NCBI GenBank assembly: GCA_039199225.1
Contig: JBCCSZ010000004.1
Location: 1 to 59,143 of the forward strand
Direction of reading: 5' to 3'
Length of the DNA stretch: 59,143 nucleotides
Source: JBCCSZ01 sp039199225
GTDB lineage: Bacteria; Bacteroidota; Bacteroidia; Chitinophagales; Saprospiraceae
How positions within the stretch are numbered: position 1 is the first letter of the stretch; the number at the start of each line of letters is the position of its first letter. Of the stretch, positions 44,440 to 54,106 are shown piece by piece. The notes beneath the pieces are model-generated. The model was not told where the DNA came from, made no database searches, and saw only the letters and a list, made by a program, of their open reading frames with translations. Position numbers and translations under genes: made by a program.

Positions 44440-44483
44440 GATTTTGTGATTGTTTTGCCTCAGGGTAGGACAATCACAGAATC
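44440..44483. terminator. Hairpin between convergent rfbB and pyrophosphatase genes
   Basis: GATTTTGTGATTGT pairs with ACAATCACAGAATC (14 bp, one mismatch, 16-base loop). The right arm overlaps the pyrophosphatase stop. There is no U-tract, so termination is uncertain. The arms are words of the GTGATTTG repeat family placed head to head. Confidence 0.5.
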
Positions 44484-45102
44484 ACTCTTCCTCCTCCCAC
44501 TTTCGAATTTCCCGCAACGCATACTGATCATTGTGCCAGCCGACAAACTCCATTCGGCCAATCCCTTTATAGCTCAGAAACCAATCACGGATGATGTTCA
44601 TAGCTGGGTTGTAGCGAATCATAAAGGGTTCAAACTGTTGCGCATCGACAATCTGTAGGCTCGAATCCACAGGTACAGCAATAATCTTGGTATCGGTCTC
44701 GCCACCATCGCGGAGCAATAAGGTCGCAATGGGCTTGACCTCCAGGATGGTACCCGTAGGAACACTTTCCGAAAGCACCAACACATCCAATGCATCTCCA
44801 TCGCCACCTTCGGCAGGGTCCATATAAGTCGAAGGGATGAAGCCGTAATTTCCGGGATAGGGCAGAAAGTCGACAATCCTGATTTGACCATTCTCCATGT
44901 CATTGTCAAAAGTGCCGGTCTCGGTATTGTACTCAATCTTGTGATTGGTACCGGCGGGAATTTCTATGACTGCATGGAAGCCCTTGTCGGTAAATGCCGG
45001 AATTTGCTTGTAGTCGACCTCTGGCTCTGAAGTGCGGCAAGCGAAGAAAGTAGACAAGAGGCTGATGAAAAATAAGATAGACAAAACACTTTTTGCAGAC
45101 AT
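44482..45102 (-). CDS. ppa: Inorganic pyrophosphatase, exported, probably lipoprotein
   Basis: A 206-residue family I soluble pyrophosphatase. PYPGNYGFIPSTYMDP and GGDGDALDVLVLSE (metal Asp residues) are unmistakable. Unusually, residues 1-22 form a signal peptide ending in FFAC, a fair lipobox, so this enzyme should sit in the periplasm or at the outer membrane instead of the cytosol. I start at the ATG at 45102; the frame extends upstream, but those codons lack a coding look. It may hydrolyse PPi outside the cytoplasm. Confidence 0.88.
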   Translation of the reverse strand: MSAKSVLSILFFISLLSTFFACRTSEPEVDYKQIPAFTDKGFHAVIEIPAGTNHKIEYNTETGTFDNDMENGQIRIVDFLPYPGNYGFIPSTYMDPAEGGDGDALDVLVLSESVPTGTILEVKPIATLLLRDGGETDTKIIAVPVDSSLQIVDAQQFEPFMIRYNPAMNIIRDWFLSYKGIGRMEFVGWHNDQYALREIRKWEEEE

Positions 45103-45349
45103 AATCTGAGATGGTTTCCGATACGTGGTAAGAGCAACTAATTTGAAGCCATTCAAAGGTAGTGAAAAAATACTGTTTGTCGCGATCGGCTGCTCTGCTT
45201 TCGGTAACTGTCCTAGTTTGAACAAATTGATTAAAAAAATTTACTTTTCTTACGCTTTTTAAGACTTTAGCGTTTTGAATTTCCCCTTACGACCTTTAGA
45301 CACCAGCCTCCGGGCTGATGCTCAACAATTGTGTAAAATCTAATTCATT

Positions 45350-45688
45350 ATGACAGATAACAACTATTTCGACCCTGCTGATCTGAAAAAATTTGGAAAC
45401 ATCACTGAATTCCAGGAGGAATACGGTAAAAAGTTTTTCGAATGGTACGGCAGTGTCTTTCAGGAAGGCGCTTTGACCAAACGGGAAAAATCGCTGATTG
45501 CACTGGCCGTTGCTCATGCACTCCAATGTCCTTATTGCATAGATGCCTACTCCAACGACTGCTTGAAGCAAGGAGCAGATGAAGAGCAGATGATGGAAGC
45601 CGTACATGTTTCAGCGGCCATTCGCGGAGGTACTACCTTGGTTTATGGGGTACAGATGATGGAGCATGTAAAGAAGGTGTCTATGTAA
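45350..45688 (+). CDS. AhpD-like carboxymuconolactone decarboxylase family protein (arsenosugar-associated)
   Basis: A 112-residue all-helical AhpD-like protein with a CPYC redox pair and the following helix IDAYSNDCLKQGA. The sequence resembles the peroxidase-like partner found beside the radical SAM arsenosugar protein ArsS, which begins 72 bases downstream. No arsenite methyltransferase is adjacent. Function here is inferred from that pairing. Confidence 0.85.
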   Translation: MTDNNYFDPADLKKFGNITEFQEEYGKKFFEWYGSVFQEGALTKREKSLIALAVAHALQCPYCIDAYSNDCLKQGADEEQMMEAVHVSAAIRGGTTLVYGVQMMEHVKKVSM

Positions 45689-45759
45689 ATATTTCGTACA
45701 ATTACGGCAGGCGGAAACCTTCCGTGGATAAAATGGTTCTCTCTTAGGAGCATCACAAC

Positions 45760-46845
45760 TTGAATTCCCAGCATATGTCTATCAAACAGAAATCGAAGTC
45801 GCTCAAGGCAAGAGCTAGTGAATTATCCGATACATTCGTACAACTACAAGTACTCAATGGCAAGGATTTGGTCGACAACCAATTTCCAAAGTTCACAGAT
45901 AAAGCTGCCCAGGCTGGCCACCAACAACTGAAGCCAAGTGGCATTGAAATATTCCAGATCAACATTGGCAAGCTTTGCAATCAAACCTGTGCGCATTGCC
46001 ACGTAGATGCCGGCCCAGACCGCAGAGAAGAAAATATGGACCGAGCCACCCTGGAAAAATGCCTTGAAATCATTGCAGCGACTCCCAGCATACACTCTGT
46101 AGACATCACGGGAGGCGCTCCCGAAATGAACCCCCACTTCCGCTGGTTCGTCGAAGCCTGCCGACACCTTGGCAAAAAAATCATGGTCCGCTGCAACTTG
46201 ACCATCATCGTAGCCAATCCCAAATACTATTCCCTACCCAACTTTTTTGCACGCCACAAAGTGCAGGTGGTCTCTTCCCTACCCTATTTCAGCAAAAGAC
46301 GGACGGACAGCCAACGGGGAGATGGGGTCTTTGAAGATTCCATCAAGGCCCTGAAGATGCTCAACGCTGTCGGCTATGGAAAGGAAGAAACCGGCCTGGA
46401 ACTCAATCTGGTCTTCAATCCATCGGGCGCCTTTCTACCAGGAGACCAAATGACGCTCGAAGCTGAGTTCAAACGCCAGCTCCAACGCAAATACAACATT
46501 GTTTTCAACAACCTCTTTGCCATCACCAACTTGCCCATCGCCCGGTTCCTGGATTACCTCATCCAAAGTGGTAATTACGCATCCTACATGCAGGCATTGA
46601 TCGAAGCATATAACCCCGGTACCTTGGAGGGCCTCATGTGCCGAAATACGCTTTCCATCAGTTGGGATGGCTATATTTACGATTGCGATTTCAATCAAAT
46701 GCTCGACCTGAAGGTCGCCAGCAAGGTGCAACACATCAACGATTTCGACGCCAAGCAATTGCAAGAACGTTCGATTGTACTCAACCAGCATTGCTATGGT
46801 TGTACTGCCGGCGCAGGTTCCAGCTGTGGTGGAGAGGTCGTATAA
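45760..46845 (+). CDS. arsS: Arsenosugar biosynthesis radical SAM protein ArsS
   Basis: A 361-residue radical SAM enzyme. C-N-Q-T-C-A-H-C binds the 4Fe-4S cluster, the GGAPEMNP motif binds SAM, and a C-terminal domain ends in HCYGCTAGAGSSCGG, matching the ArsS family. ArsS acts with AdoMet in arsenosugar formation. TTG at 45760 is preceded by AGGAG at a normal distance; the ATG at 45775 is an alternative. Confidence 0.88.
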   Translation: MNSQHMSIKQKSKSLKARASELSDTFVQLQVLNGKDLVDNQFPKFTDKAAQAGHQQLKPSGIEIFQINIGKLCNQTCAHCHVDAGPDRREENMDRATLEKCLEIIAATPSIHSVDITGGAPEMNPHFRWFVEACRHLGKKIMVRCNLTIIVANPKYYSLPNFFARHKVQVVSSLPYFSKRRTDSQRGDGVFEDSIKALKMLNAVGYGKEETGLELNLVFNPSGAFLPGDQMTLEAEFKRQLQRKYNIVFNNLFAITNLPIARFLDYLIQSGNYASYMQALIEAYNPGTLEGLMCRNTLSISWDGYIYDCDFNQMLDLKVASKVQHINDFDAKQLQERSIVLNQHCYGCTAGAGSSCGGEVV

Positions 46846-47143
46846 GCCCTGGCTAAACACGCTATCATCATCGTTTTTTGAAAGATGAGGTTGCCCGACC
46901 TTAGCTTAACGGAAGAAATGTATATCTGGAGAACTGTTCCGTTCCACTAACACAACGCATAGCTGCCTCACCTCTGCAAGTATCTGTCTTTCAGCTGGGT
47001 ATTTGCCCAATACACTCTTTCCCCTCTTTATTCTCAGTTAACAACCACCAATTTTTGTCCCGGAATCCCACCCATCTTATTTGCAAATTTGAAGGATAAA
47101 GTGGTACAACAAACACACTCATTCCGAACAAACATTCAACATT
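46846..47143. other. Intergenic gap before the T9SS protein gene
   Basis: I see no gene, terminator or clear promoter in this 298-base gap. A CAAATTTG word near the end is a weak -7 candidate for the following gene. Confidence 0.35.
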
Positions 47144-48313
47144 ATGAAATTAACAGCACTGCGACTGGCTAATTTCCCAAAACCGTTCCGTCTAGTCCTT
47201 TTTCTTGGACTGCTGGCCTGCTCGATCTACACTCCTGCCAATGCACAAACCCTGATCACCTTTCCGTCGGGTAACATCAGCCCAACTTATTCCGATCCCG
47301 GCCTTTCTCATGTCTCTAACATCGGAGCCGGACCAGGCATCACCGTTGTCAGCTGTCCGCCCTGGCTCTCTGCAACAGGTTGGAACTACCTGTTTTTGGA
47401 AGATGCGATGAACAATGGACAATATTGGGAATTCATAGTGGATGTGGCCCAGGGGTATGAAATCAACATCAATGAAATCGAAGTGCTCAGTAGGGCTAGT
47501 GATACCACCTACAGCCGGGTGGCCGGGCAGTGGCTCTACCAAACCGAAGATTTACCCGGAATTTGGCAGTATTCCCTGTTTTCGAGCAGCATGCAAGGGA
47601 TCGGCCGAAACGACATCTGCCTGCTGGGCGCTAGAAGTCGCGCATTTCCCATGACTATCAATACCAGCGGAAGGATCACTTTCCGCCTGGTCCATTTCAG
47701 AGCCTTTAACAACCAAACCCGCATCGGCTCCATCTTAATCAAGGGTGCTTTGACGGCAGCCTTGCCGGTAGAGTTGACAGCCTTCGAGGCCAAAGCCAGG
47801 CAAAGGGACGTCTTGCTACAATGGCAAACCAGCTCCGAGCAGAGGAATCAGGGGTTCGAAGTGCAGCGATTGAATGAACAGCACGAATGGGATTTCATCG
47901 GTTGGCAGCAAGGACAGGGGACGACCTCCGAAGCAAATGTCTATGAATTTAGGGATGATGCCCCAGAACCCGGAGATAATTTATACAGGCTTAAGCAGGT
48001 CGACTGGGATGGACAGTTCAGCTTTTCACCGGTTGTTACGGCCAGTTTCGAGCAATCCAAATCGGAAATCAATCTTTTTCCCAACCCAAGCAATGGGCCG
48101 CTTCAGCTCCGAGTTTTCAATCCCGAGGGCCAAAAAATGCAGCTGAATTTGTTTGACAGCATCGGTCGAAAAATATGGGGAACACCTTCCAATATACAGG
48201 ACCGGACCCTCAAGCAAACCTTTCAGTTGAAGCCTGGTTGTCAGTACTTCTTTCAGGCACAGATTGGCGACCGCCAAATCAACAGAGTCATTTTGGTCCA
48301 ATCGGAAAATTAG
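47144..48313 (+). CDS. Secreted protein with T9SS type A sorting domain
   Basis: A 389-residue exported protein with a signal peptide ending in ANAQ. The first about 200 residues are an unrecognised beta-rich domain. From about residue 205 comes LPVELTAFEAKARQRDVLLQW, the Bacteroidota linker before a T9SS domain, then INLFPNPSNGPLQLRV and a sorting domain ending in basic/hydrophobic residues. Function unknown. The stop overlaps the convergent RmlD-like gene's stop by four bases. Confidence 0.85.
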   Translation: MKLTALRLANFPKPFRLVLFLGLLACSIYTPANAQTLITFPSGNISPTYSDPGLSHVSNIGAGPGITVVSCPPWLSATGWNYLFLEDAMNNGQYWEFIVDVAQGYEININEIEVLSRASDTTYSRVAGQWLYQTEDLPGIWQYSLFSSSMQGIGRNDICLLGARSRAFPMTINTSGRITFRLVHFRAFNNQTRIGSILIKGALTAALPVELTAFEAKARQRDVLLQWQTSSEQRNQGFEVQRLNEQHEWDFIGWQQGQGTTSEANVYEFRDDAPEPGDNLYRLKQVDWDGQFSFSPVVTASFEQSKSEINLFPNPSNGPLQLRVFNPEGQKMQLNLFDSIGRKIWGTPSNIQDRTLKQTFQLKPGCQYFFQAQIGDRQINRVILVQSEN

Positions 48314-49146
48314 CCTGCCCAGCCAAACGCCTCACGCGCCTTACGACTATCGAGCGAGACATCAGCAGGGCGAGCCGCTGGCATTTGCACCTCTTTTTGC
48401 AGGCTGGGTAAAATCAAGTCGGTCGACAAACCGGCCGCTCGTGCCTCCTGACAGATAAAATCAAAGCGGGACAAAGGTTCTCGCCCGCCCAGGTGCCAAA
48501 TGCCCTTCAGCCCATGATCGAGCAGTTGAAACAGACCCTGTGCCGCCTTCTTTCCAGACAAGGCCGTCCGTATCTCATCGGTAAAGGCATAGACGTTTTC
48601 TCCCCGCTCAAGAGCTGCCAGCCAATTGGTCAAAAAGGAAGCGACTGCTCGTTGCCGACTGAACATTAAAGGCATCCGCGCAATGGTTGCCTCGGGATAA
48701 ATGGCCAAAACACCTCGCTCTGCCTCCGCCTTTTGCCGACCGTAAACATTCACTGGCTCAAGCGGATCGGTCTCCCGATAAGGGGCCTGCCGCCCGTCAA
48801 ACACCAAGTCGGTAGAGGTAAAAATGAAAGGAATCTGTCGCTGAGCAGCCAAGCTGGCCAAGCGAATACTCGCCTCCACATTGACCGCGTGGGCCACCTC
48901 CGGATGCTGCTCGCAAAAATTGGGCTGCGCGCAGGCCGCTAAGTGAAGGATGGCCGTCGGTGACAAGTCTGCCAGCAAAGCCTTGGTCCGCGATTCGTCC
49001 GTCAAATCCAACGAATGCAAATCGACCTGGGGATACTCTTTGGGATTGCGATGGAAAGTCCCCAACAACTTCCAATTGGATTGTGGATGCCGGGCGATGT
49101 GCCAGCCCAAAAAGCCAGATATACCTGTGACGAGTAGTGTTTTCAT
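48310..49146 (-). CDS. RmlD-like NAD(P)-dependent sugar reductase
   Basis: A 278-residue SDR of the RmlD substrate-binding type. VTGISGFLG is the cofactor motif, STDLVFDG and YGRQKAEAE (Tyr-x3-Lys) the active site, with PLEPVNVYG and HLGGREPLSRFDF later. dTDP-4-dehydrorhamnose reductase is the nearest known role, but other sugar reductases or epimerases share this layout. It lies 4 kb from rfbB and diverges from a methyltransferase gene by 90 bases. Confidence 0.8.
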   Translation of the reverse strand: MKTLLVTGISGFLGWHIARHPQSNWKLLGTFHRNPKEYPQVDLHSLDLTDESRTKALLADLSPTAILHLAACAQPNFCEQHPEVAHAVNVEASIRLASLAAQRQIPFIFTSTDLVFDGRQAPYRETDPLEPVNVYGRQKAEAERGVLAIYPEATIARMPLMFSRQRAVASFLTNWLAALERGENVYAFTDEIRTALSGKKAAQGLFQLLDHGLKGIWHLGGREPLSRFDFICQEARAAGLSTDLILPSLQKEVQMPAARPADVSLDSRKAREAFGWAG

Positions 49147-49236
49147 ATCGCATTACAAGATACTCAAAATACCCCTGGACAGCTTTCCGGCTGGGGCGAA
49201 ATCATCCAAGTAGAACATTTTTTGTACCTTCCGGCT

Positions 49237-50100
49237 ATGGCTGAAAAGAACAACTCCCTCAAGGATGTCATCGACTACTACGACCATACCCGCTTCGATT
49301 ATCGGGTAGCCTGGGACAATTCGGAGCATCCTGCCGTACACTTTGGCTTCTACGACGAACAGGCCGACAATCATAAGGACGCCTTGATGAATACCAATCG
49401 CGTGCTGGCAGAGCGGGCGGGCATACGCGCGGGCGAGCAGGTCCTGGATGCTGGCTGTGGCAAAGGAGGCAGCTGCTTTTGGTTGGCCAAACATCGGGCT
49501 GTACGAGCGACGGGTATCACCCCCGTAGCCAGCCAGATCAACGATTGCCGGGAGCAATTGGCCAAGCTTGAGTTGGAAGGTCAGGTTGATTTTGTCCAAG
49601 CCGACTATCGGCGAACACCTTTCCAGGACGGACAATTCGATGTCGTATGGGCCTGTGAGAGCCTTTGTCATGCACAGGAAAAGAAGGAATTTTATCAGGA
49701 AGCCTTTCGGGTATTGAAGCCGGGCGGGCGCCTCATTATTGCAGAGTACATCCGTCAAAAGCGCCCATTGGAAGCTGCCGGCGAACGCTTACTGGCCAAC
49801 TGGCTGAATCGCTGGGCCATTGAAGACATTGATACGGAGGCAGAACACCGGCGCAAAGCAGGCGAAGCGGGATTTGAAAATTTTCACTGCGACAATGTCA
49901 CCTTGCACACCCGTACGTCCCTGCGCAACTTGCATCGGAACGCTTCCAACTGGCTCTGGTTCAGTAAAATCCTACGCTTTTTACAACTGCGCTCCCGCAT
50001 TCAACATGCCAATATGGTGGGCTCCATTCACCAATTCGAAGCACTTGAGCAGGGGCTGTGGCACTATGGCATTCTGACGGCCTCCAAGCCCCAGGGATAG
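49237..50100 (+). CDS. SAM-dependent methyltransferase, class I
   Basis: A 287-residue Rossmann-fold methyltransferase. VLDAGCGKGGSCFWLA binds SAM, followed by GITPVASQIN, FDVVWACESLCHA and EAFRVLKPGGRLII, the usual motif order of small-molecule methyltransferases. Sequence features resemble sterol/tocopherol-type enzymes, but the substrate is unknown. I start at the ATG at 49237; a TTG five codons earlier is possible. It diverges from the RmlD-like gene. Confidence 0.85.
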   Translation: MAEKNNSLKDVIDYYDHTRFDYRVAWDNSEHPAVHFGFYDEQADNHKDALMNTNRVLAERAGIRAGEQVLDAGCGKGGSCFWLAKHRAVRATGITPVASQINDCREQLAKLELEGQVDFVQADYRRTPFQDGQFDVVWACESLCHAQEKKEFYQEAFRVLKPGGRLIIAEYIRQKRPLEAAGERLLANWLNRWAIEDIDTEAEHRRKAGEAGFENFHCDNVTLHTRTSLRNLHRNASNWLWFSKILRFLQLRSRIQHANMVGSIHQFEALEQGLWHYGILTASKPQG

Positions 50101-50190
50101 AAATTAACATTTGCGGGCTGTTTCTTAACCATGGAATCCCGTAAATTGCAATTGGAGCAAGCAAAATGCTCTGAAAATAAAATATCGGAT

Positions 50191-51600
50191 ATGAGAACTT
50201 ATCTACTTTTGTTTTTTTGGATGACTTGTTGCTACCTACAGGCGCAAATAACCTACACAGCTGGTGACTATGCATCAGCCGGAGAGCGTTTCCTACTGAG
50301 CACCGCCATTGTCGACACCATCAATCCACCCGATTTTAGCCTCAATGGCGCCGATGTCGCCTGGGACTACTCAGACCTGAACATTACAACCCAAAGTACC
50401 ATAGAATTCACGTCGGCTGGAAGTTCCGGCTATCAGCAAGGCTTTCTATTCACTTGCCTCGCCTCTGGCAATAATATTTTCTTTTGCAATACCCAATGGG
50501 CCGAATTGGTCAATTTGGGCATCAAAGGGGAGGTCGACATCAACATACCGAATGTCCCAATTAGCAATTTCACCCGCTTGGCCAACAAATCCAATGCGGC
50601 ACTGGCCAATACCATGGTGGGCTTTTCCTTCGAGCAAGGTGGCTTCAACATTCCCCTGACCAGCGTATATGAAAACATAGATACCATTTACCAATTCCCA
50701 CTGGCGTATCAAAACACCTTTGAATCCGACGGGCGGGTTGTGGTTGGTATTACCGATGGGCCAACCGGCGACATCGGTATTTCAGTCAATACCAAACGGA
50801 GTACAGTTGTAGAAGGCTATGGCAGTTTGGTGACCCCTTACAAAGCCTATGACAATACCTTGAAGCTGAAAACAACCGTACAAAATACCGATACCCTCGT
50901 ACTGGACAGTGCTCGGGTTGCCATTCCTGTCAACGAAACGATCACCTACGAATGGTTTGACTTGGAGTATGGCGTTCCGGTTCTTTCTGCAACGGCTCGG
51001 GTCATCGGCGGTTTCGAATTGGTAACCAGTATTCAATTCATCGATACAACGCGTTGTTTGCAGCCTTTGGCACTTTTTATTTCCACGCCTTTTCAGCCAG
51101 TCGCAGATGAAAATGGAGAAGCAGAAATTAGTTTTTCCAATCAAAGCATCAATGCAGATAGCCTCGTTTGGGACTTCATGGATGGCAACACCAGCACCCG
51201 GGAAAACCCAACGCATACTTTTACGGGGGGTGGCAATACCTACAACGTTCAGCTCATCGCTTGCAAAACAGAAGGCTGCAGCCCGGCCTTGTGCGACACC
51301 ATACAAATCCCCGTCACGATTGAAGATACACCAACCAGCCTGGTGGAGGTTCTCAATGGTTTGACAATCGATGTATTTCCCTCGCCTGTTAATGATTGGT
51401 TGCAGGTAAACATCGAACAACCTCAAGCCATTCGGCAAGACATCCAATTGGAGTTGTACAACCTCAACGGGCAATCGCTTTATCGGCAAAGTGTCCAACC
51501 GGGGCGGCATCAGATTGATTTTTCCAATCTTGCCGCAGGCATCTACCTATTGAATGTTCGCACAGCGGAAGGGCAGAAGACGTTTAAATTGGTGAAGTAA
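50191..51600 (+). CDS. Secreted PKD-domain protein with T9SS type A sorting domain
   Basis: A 469-residue exported protein. I start at the ATG at 50191, which begins a signal peptide (MRTYLLLFFWMTCCYLQAQ). The N-terminal about 300 residues are beta-rich and unrecognised. Around residues 305-375 is a PKD-like domain (VWDFMDGNTSTRENPTHTF). The last about 80 residues are a T9SS domain (IDVFPSPVNDWLQV, AAGIYLLNVRTAEG). Function unknown. It converges on the choline-symporter gene 15 bases away. Confidence 0.87.
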   Translation: MRTYLLLFFWMTCCYLQAQITYTAGDYASAGERFLLSTAIVDTINPPDFSLNGADVAWDYSDLNITTQSTIEFTSAGSSGYQQGFLFTCLASGNNIFFCNTQWAELVNLGIKGEVDINIPNVPISNFTRLANKSNAALANTMVGFSFEQGGFNIPLTSVYENIDTIYQFPLAYQNTFESDGRVVVGITDGPTGDIGISVNTKRSTVVEGYGSLVTPYKAYDNTLKLKTTVQNTDTLVLDSARVAIPVNETITYEWFDLEYGVPVLSATARVIGGFELVTSIQFIDTTRCLQPLALFISTPFQPVADENGEAEISFSNQSINADSLVWDFMDGNTSTRENPTHTFTGGGNTYNVQLIACKTEGCSPALCDTIQIPVTIEDTPTSLVEVLNGLTIDVFPSPVNDWLQVNIEQPQAIRQDIQLELYNLNGQSLYRQSVQPGRHQIDFSNLAAGIYLLNVRTAEGQKTFKLVK

Positions 51601-51615
51601 TGAGGAGGAGCCCCC

Positions 51616-53202
51616 TCAATTTGTAGGCTTATTTGAGACAACGGCAGGCGTTCTGACCAGCCTCGATACCACCACAATCGTCAACAGGCCACTCAACATG
51701 GCCAAGGTCCGAAAAGGGAACAAGACCACCCCATCCACAACCATCGGATAAGGAATCCAGGTGGGAATGCCCAGGATGGCGTCGCCTCCACCAAAGCGAA
51801 GGATGAATGCAACTATGAATCCTGCCAAAGCGCCCCATTTATTTGCTTTTGGGTCAAACAGGGCGCACACCAAGGCTGGGAAAAGCAAGCAGTACACAAA
51901 ATCGCTGCACAAAAACCACAGTTCATATACGCTCTTAATCTGCAGGGCCATCAAGGTAGCAGCAATGCCAATGATCCAAATGCAGCGCCGGAGCAACTTA
52001 CCCAGCGCCTCCGACGAAATATCGGGCCGAAACAAGGGCCGATAAACATTCCAACTGGCCATGGAGGAGGCAGACAAAATGGAAGAATCAACCGATGACA
52101 TCACCGCCGCCGCTACAGCTCCCAGTCCAACCGTAGCTACCCAAGGCTCCGTTAGATAGCGAACGACATAAGGCAAAGTAGATGCTGCATCGGGTGGAGC
52201 AGGCAGTCCCATTGCCGCCCAATCAGCTACCCCACCGATCATGCCGATCAACACCGCAGGGACAGCCGCCACAATGCAAATGAAACCTGCCAACACCGAC
52301 AAGCGAACGGCCGTCTTCGCATCTTTCGCCGCCAGCACCCGCTGAAAGTAAACCTGCCAGCCAATGCCGCCAAAAATCAGTAGAAGTGTAAAATCCCACC
52401 AATTCCAGTAGTAATCCCCCAAAGCCGCCTTGCTCGGCAAAAAGGTAGCCATTGCACCATGCTTGAGCTTGTATTGCGCCCAAACTTCCTCCAAGCCTCC
52501 CAATTCGCCCAAGGCCGACGGCAGCACAAGTACCAAACCCAGCATCAACAAAATCATTTGGACGACATCGGTAATAGCGACCGCCCACAAGCCACCGAGT
52601 GCTGTGTAAGCAATGGCAATCGCTGCCGACAGAAGGATCGCCGGATTGGTGTCTAGGCCGAGTACTGTCCCGAAAGTGGTTCCTAGGGCCGTGAGGATGG
52701 CGGCAGTCCAAAACAGCTCTCCGCTGAGGGCCGGCAGAAAAAACAGGGCAGCGACCCGTTTGCCAAATCGCTCGGCCAGGGGGTCCAGCATGGTATGATA
52801 GCGGGCTCGGCGCATTTTTCCGGCGAAAAACAGTCCACCGATTATCAGGCTCAAAGCATAGGCCCAGGGCGCCTGTACCCACATCAATCCAGTGGAAGCA
52901 GTATATTCTGCTGTACCGTTGATGTAGCCCCCGCCGACCCAGGTGGCCCCCATCGTAAAAATGGCAATAAACAAGGGAATCGAACGTCCGGCCAGCATCA
53001 TGTCCTCACTGGTGCCTTCGTTGCGCTTGCCAGCGACCTGCGCACCCAAGTAAAAAATCAGGCCATAGAAGACCATCATACTCGCAAAACCCGGCCAAAA
53101 TACATCGGCCCCTGTCCAACTAAAATAAAGCCCTGCGATGGCCAGCCCGACCAATACCGCTGCAGTCGGTCCGATTTTAGCCCATCTTCCTTTCGATGTC
53201 AT
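51616..53202 (-). CDS. High-affinity choline transporter-like sodium symporter (CHT1-like)
   Basis: A 528-residue SSS-family membrane protein with about 13 helices. Several stretches follow the animal SLC5A7/CHT1 choline transporter closely: MGATWVGGGYINGTAE, WQVYFQRVL, GLGAVAAAVMSSVDSS followed by ILSASSM, and a final FPFRTLAMLS. I compared these from memory, so choline is a strong inference. The ATG at 53202 is preferred over 53253 because the extra residues precede the first helix oddly. It diverges from a phosphatidylcholine synthase gene, which would use choline. Confidence 0.85.
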   Translation of the reverse strand: MTSKGRWAKIGPTAAVLVGLAIAGLYFSWTGADVFWPGFASMMVFYGLIFYLGAQVAGKRNEGTSEDMMLAGRSIPLFIAIFTMGATWVGGGYINGTAEYTASTGLMWVQAPWAYALSLIIGGLFFAGKMRRARYHTMLDPLAERFGKRVAALFFLPALSGELFWTAAILTALGTTFGTVLGLDTNPAILLSAAIAIAYTALGGLWAVAITDVVQMILLMLGLVLVLPSALGELGGLEEVWAQYKLKHGAMATFLPSKAALGDYYWNWWDFTLLLIFGGIGWQVYFQRVLAAKDAKTAVRLSVLAGFICIVAAVPAVLIGMIGGVADWAAMGLPAPPDAASTLPYVVRYLTEPWVATVGLGAVAAAVMSSVDSSILSASSMASWNVYRPLFRPDISSEALGKLLRRCIWIIGIAATLMALQIKSVYELWFLCSDFVYCLLFPALVCALFDPKANKWGALAGFIVAFILRFGGGDAILGIPTWIPYPMVVDGVVLFPFRTLAMLSGLLTIVVVSRLVRTPAVVSNKPTN

Positions 53203-53327
53203 AAAACGAGCGTTGATTTCATAGCCACGATTCGATTGAAAGAGTTTCTTCAAATGAATTCGCGACTTGAATTAGCAGATAAATATCCACAATTTTCCGC
53301 AACTTTGACCTACGGCAATCAATCGCT

Positions 53328-54035
53328 ATGCAAAAAGAACCGACTATCTTACAAAAAACATTGGCTTGGGGCGTACACCTTTTCACAGCCTGTGGCCTGC
53401 TGGCTGGCTTTATGGCCATACTGGCCATCAACCAATCGGACTGGCGCTCGGCAATGATCTGGTTGATGGTATGCCTGCTGGTCGACGGTATCGACGGTAC
53501 CTTTGCCCGCATGTTTCGGGTTCGGGAAGTTCTTCCCAAAGTGGATGGTAAAACCATTGACTACGTCATCGACTTTGCGACTTATGCCATCATTCCTGCC
53601 TATTTTTTCTACCAGGCCCAGTTGGTCCCGGAGGCTTGGCGACTGATTTGTACCTTTTGCATCTTATTGGTCTCGGCCTTATATTATGGCAAAGAGGGAA
53701 TGGTTTCAGAAGATATGCATTTTGTCGGATTCCCGGTCTTGTGGAATATGGTGGTTTTTTACCAGGTATTTATTTTTCAAATATCTGAAATGGGGCATGT
53801 GGCTATTGTTTTCATCTTTGCCATTTTGCATTTCGTACCCCTGAAGTTTGCCTACCCTAGTCAAATGTCGCGCCATCGGATATTGACCATAGTGCTTACA
53901 GTCCTTCTCATCGTTGACCTTTTGGCTATCCTGTACATTTATCCCGAGCGAAATTTTTGGCTCAGCAAGCTGGCGGTCATTACGGCCTGGGCCTTTGGCA
54001 TCATGGCGATCTATGACACTTGGTTCGAAAAGTGA
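53328..54035 (+). CDS. pcs: Phosphatidylcholine synthase
   Basis: A 235-residue integral membrane CDP-alcohol phosphatidyltransferase. Asp56-Gly57-x2-Ala60-Arg61, then 12 residues to Gly74-x3-Asp78-x3-Asp82: this 12-residue spacing is the mark of phosphatidylcholine synthase, whereas other CDP-alcohol transferases have 8-9. VDGIDGTFAR and VIDFATYAIIPA also match Pcs. It condenses CDP-diacylglycerol with choline. The divergent gene encodes a choline-like symporter, so uptake and use are linked. Confidence 0.9.
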   Translation: MQKEPTILQKTLAWGVHLFTACGLLAGFMAILAINQSDWRSAMIWLMVCLLVDGIDGTFARMFRVREVLPKVDGKTIDYVIDFATYAIIPAYFFYQAQLVPEAWRLICTFCILLVSALYYGKEGMVSEDMHFVGFPVLWNMVVFYQVFIFQISEMGHVAIVFIFAILHFVPLKFAYPSQMSRHRILTIVLTVLLIVDLLAILYIYPERNFWLSKLAVITAWAFGIMAIYDTWFEK

Positions 54036-54106
54036 TAATTTATCACCCAGGGCTGCGAGAATTATCCAAAAGTCAGTAAATTCCGCAAAACATACTAGAG
54101 AACAGA

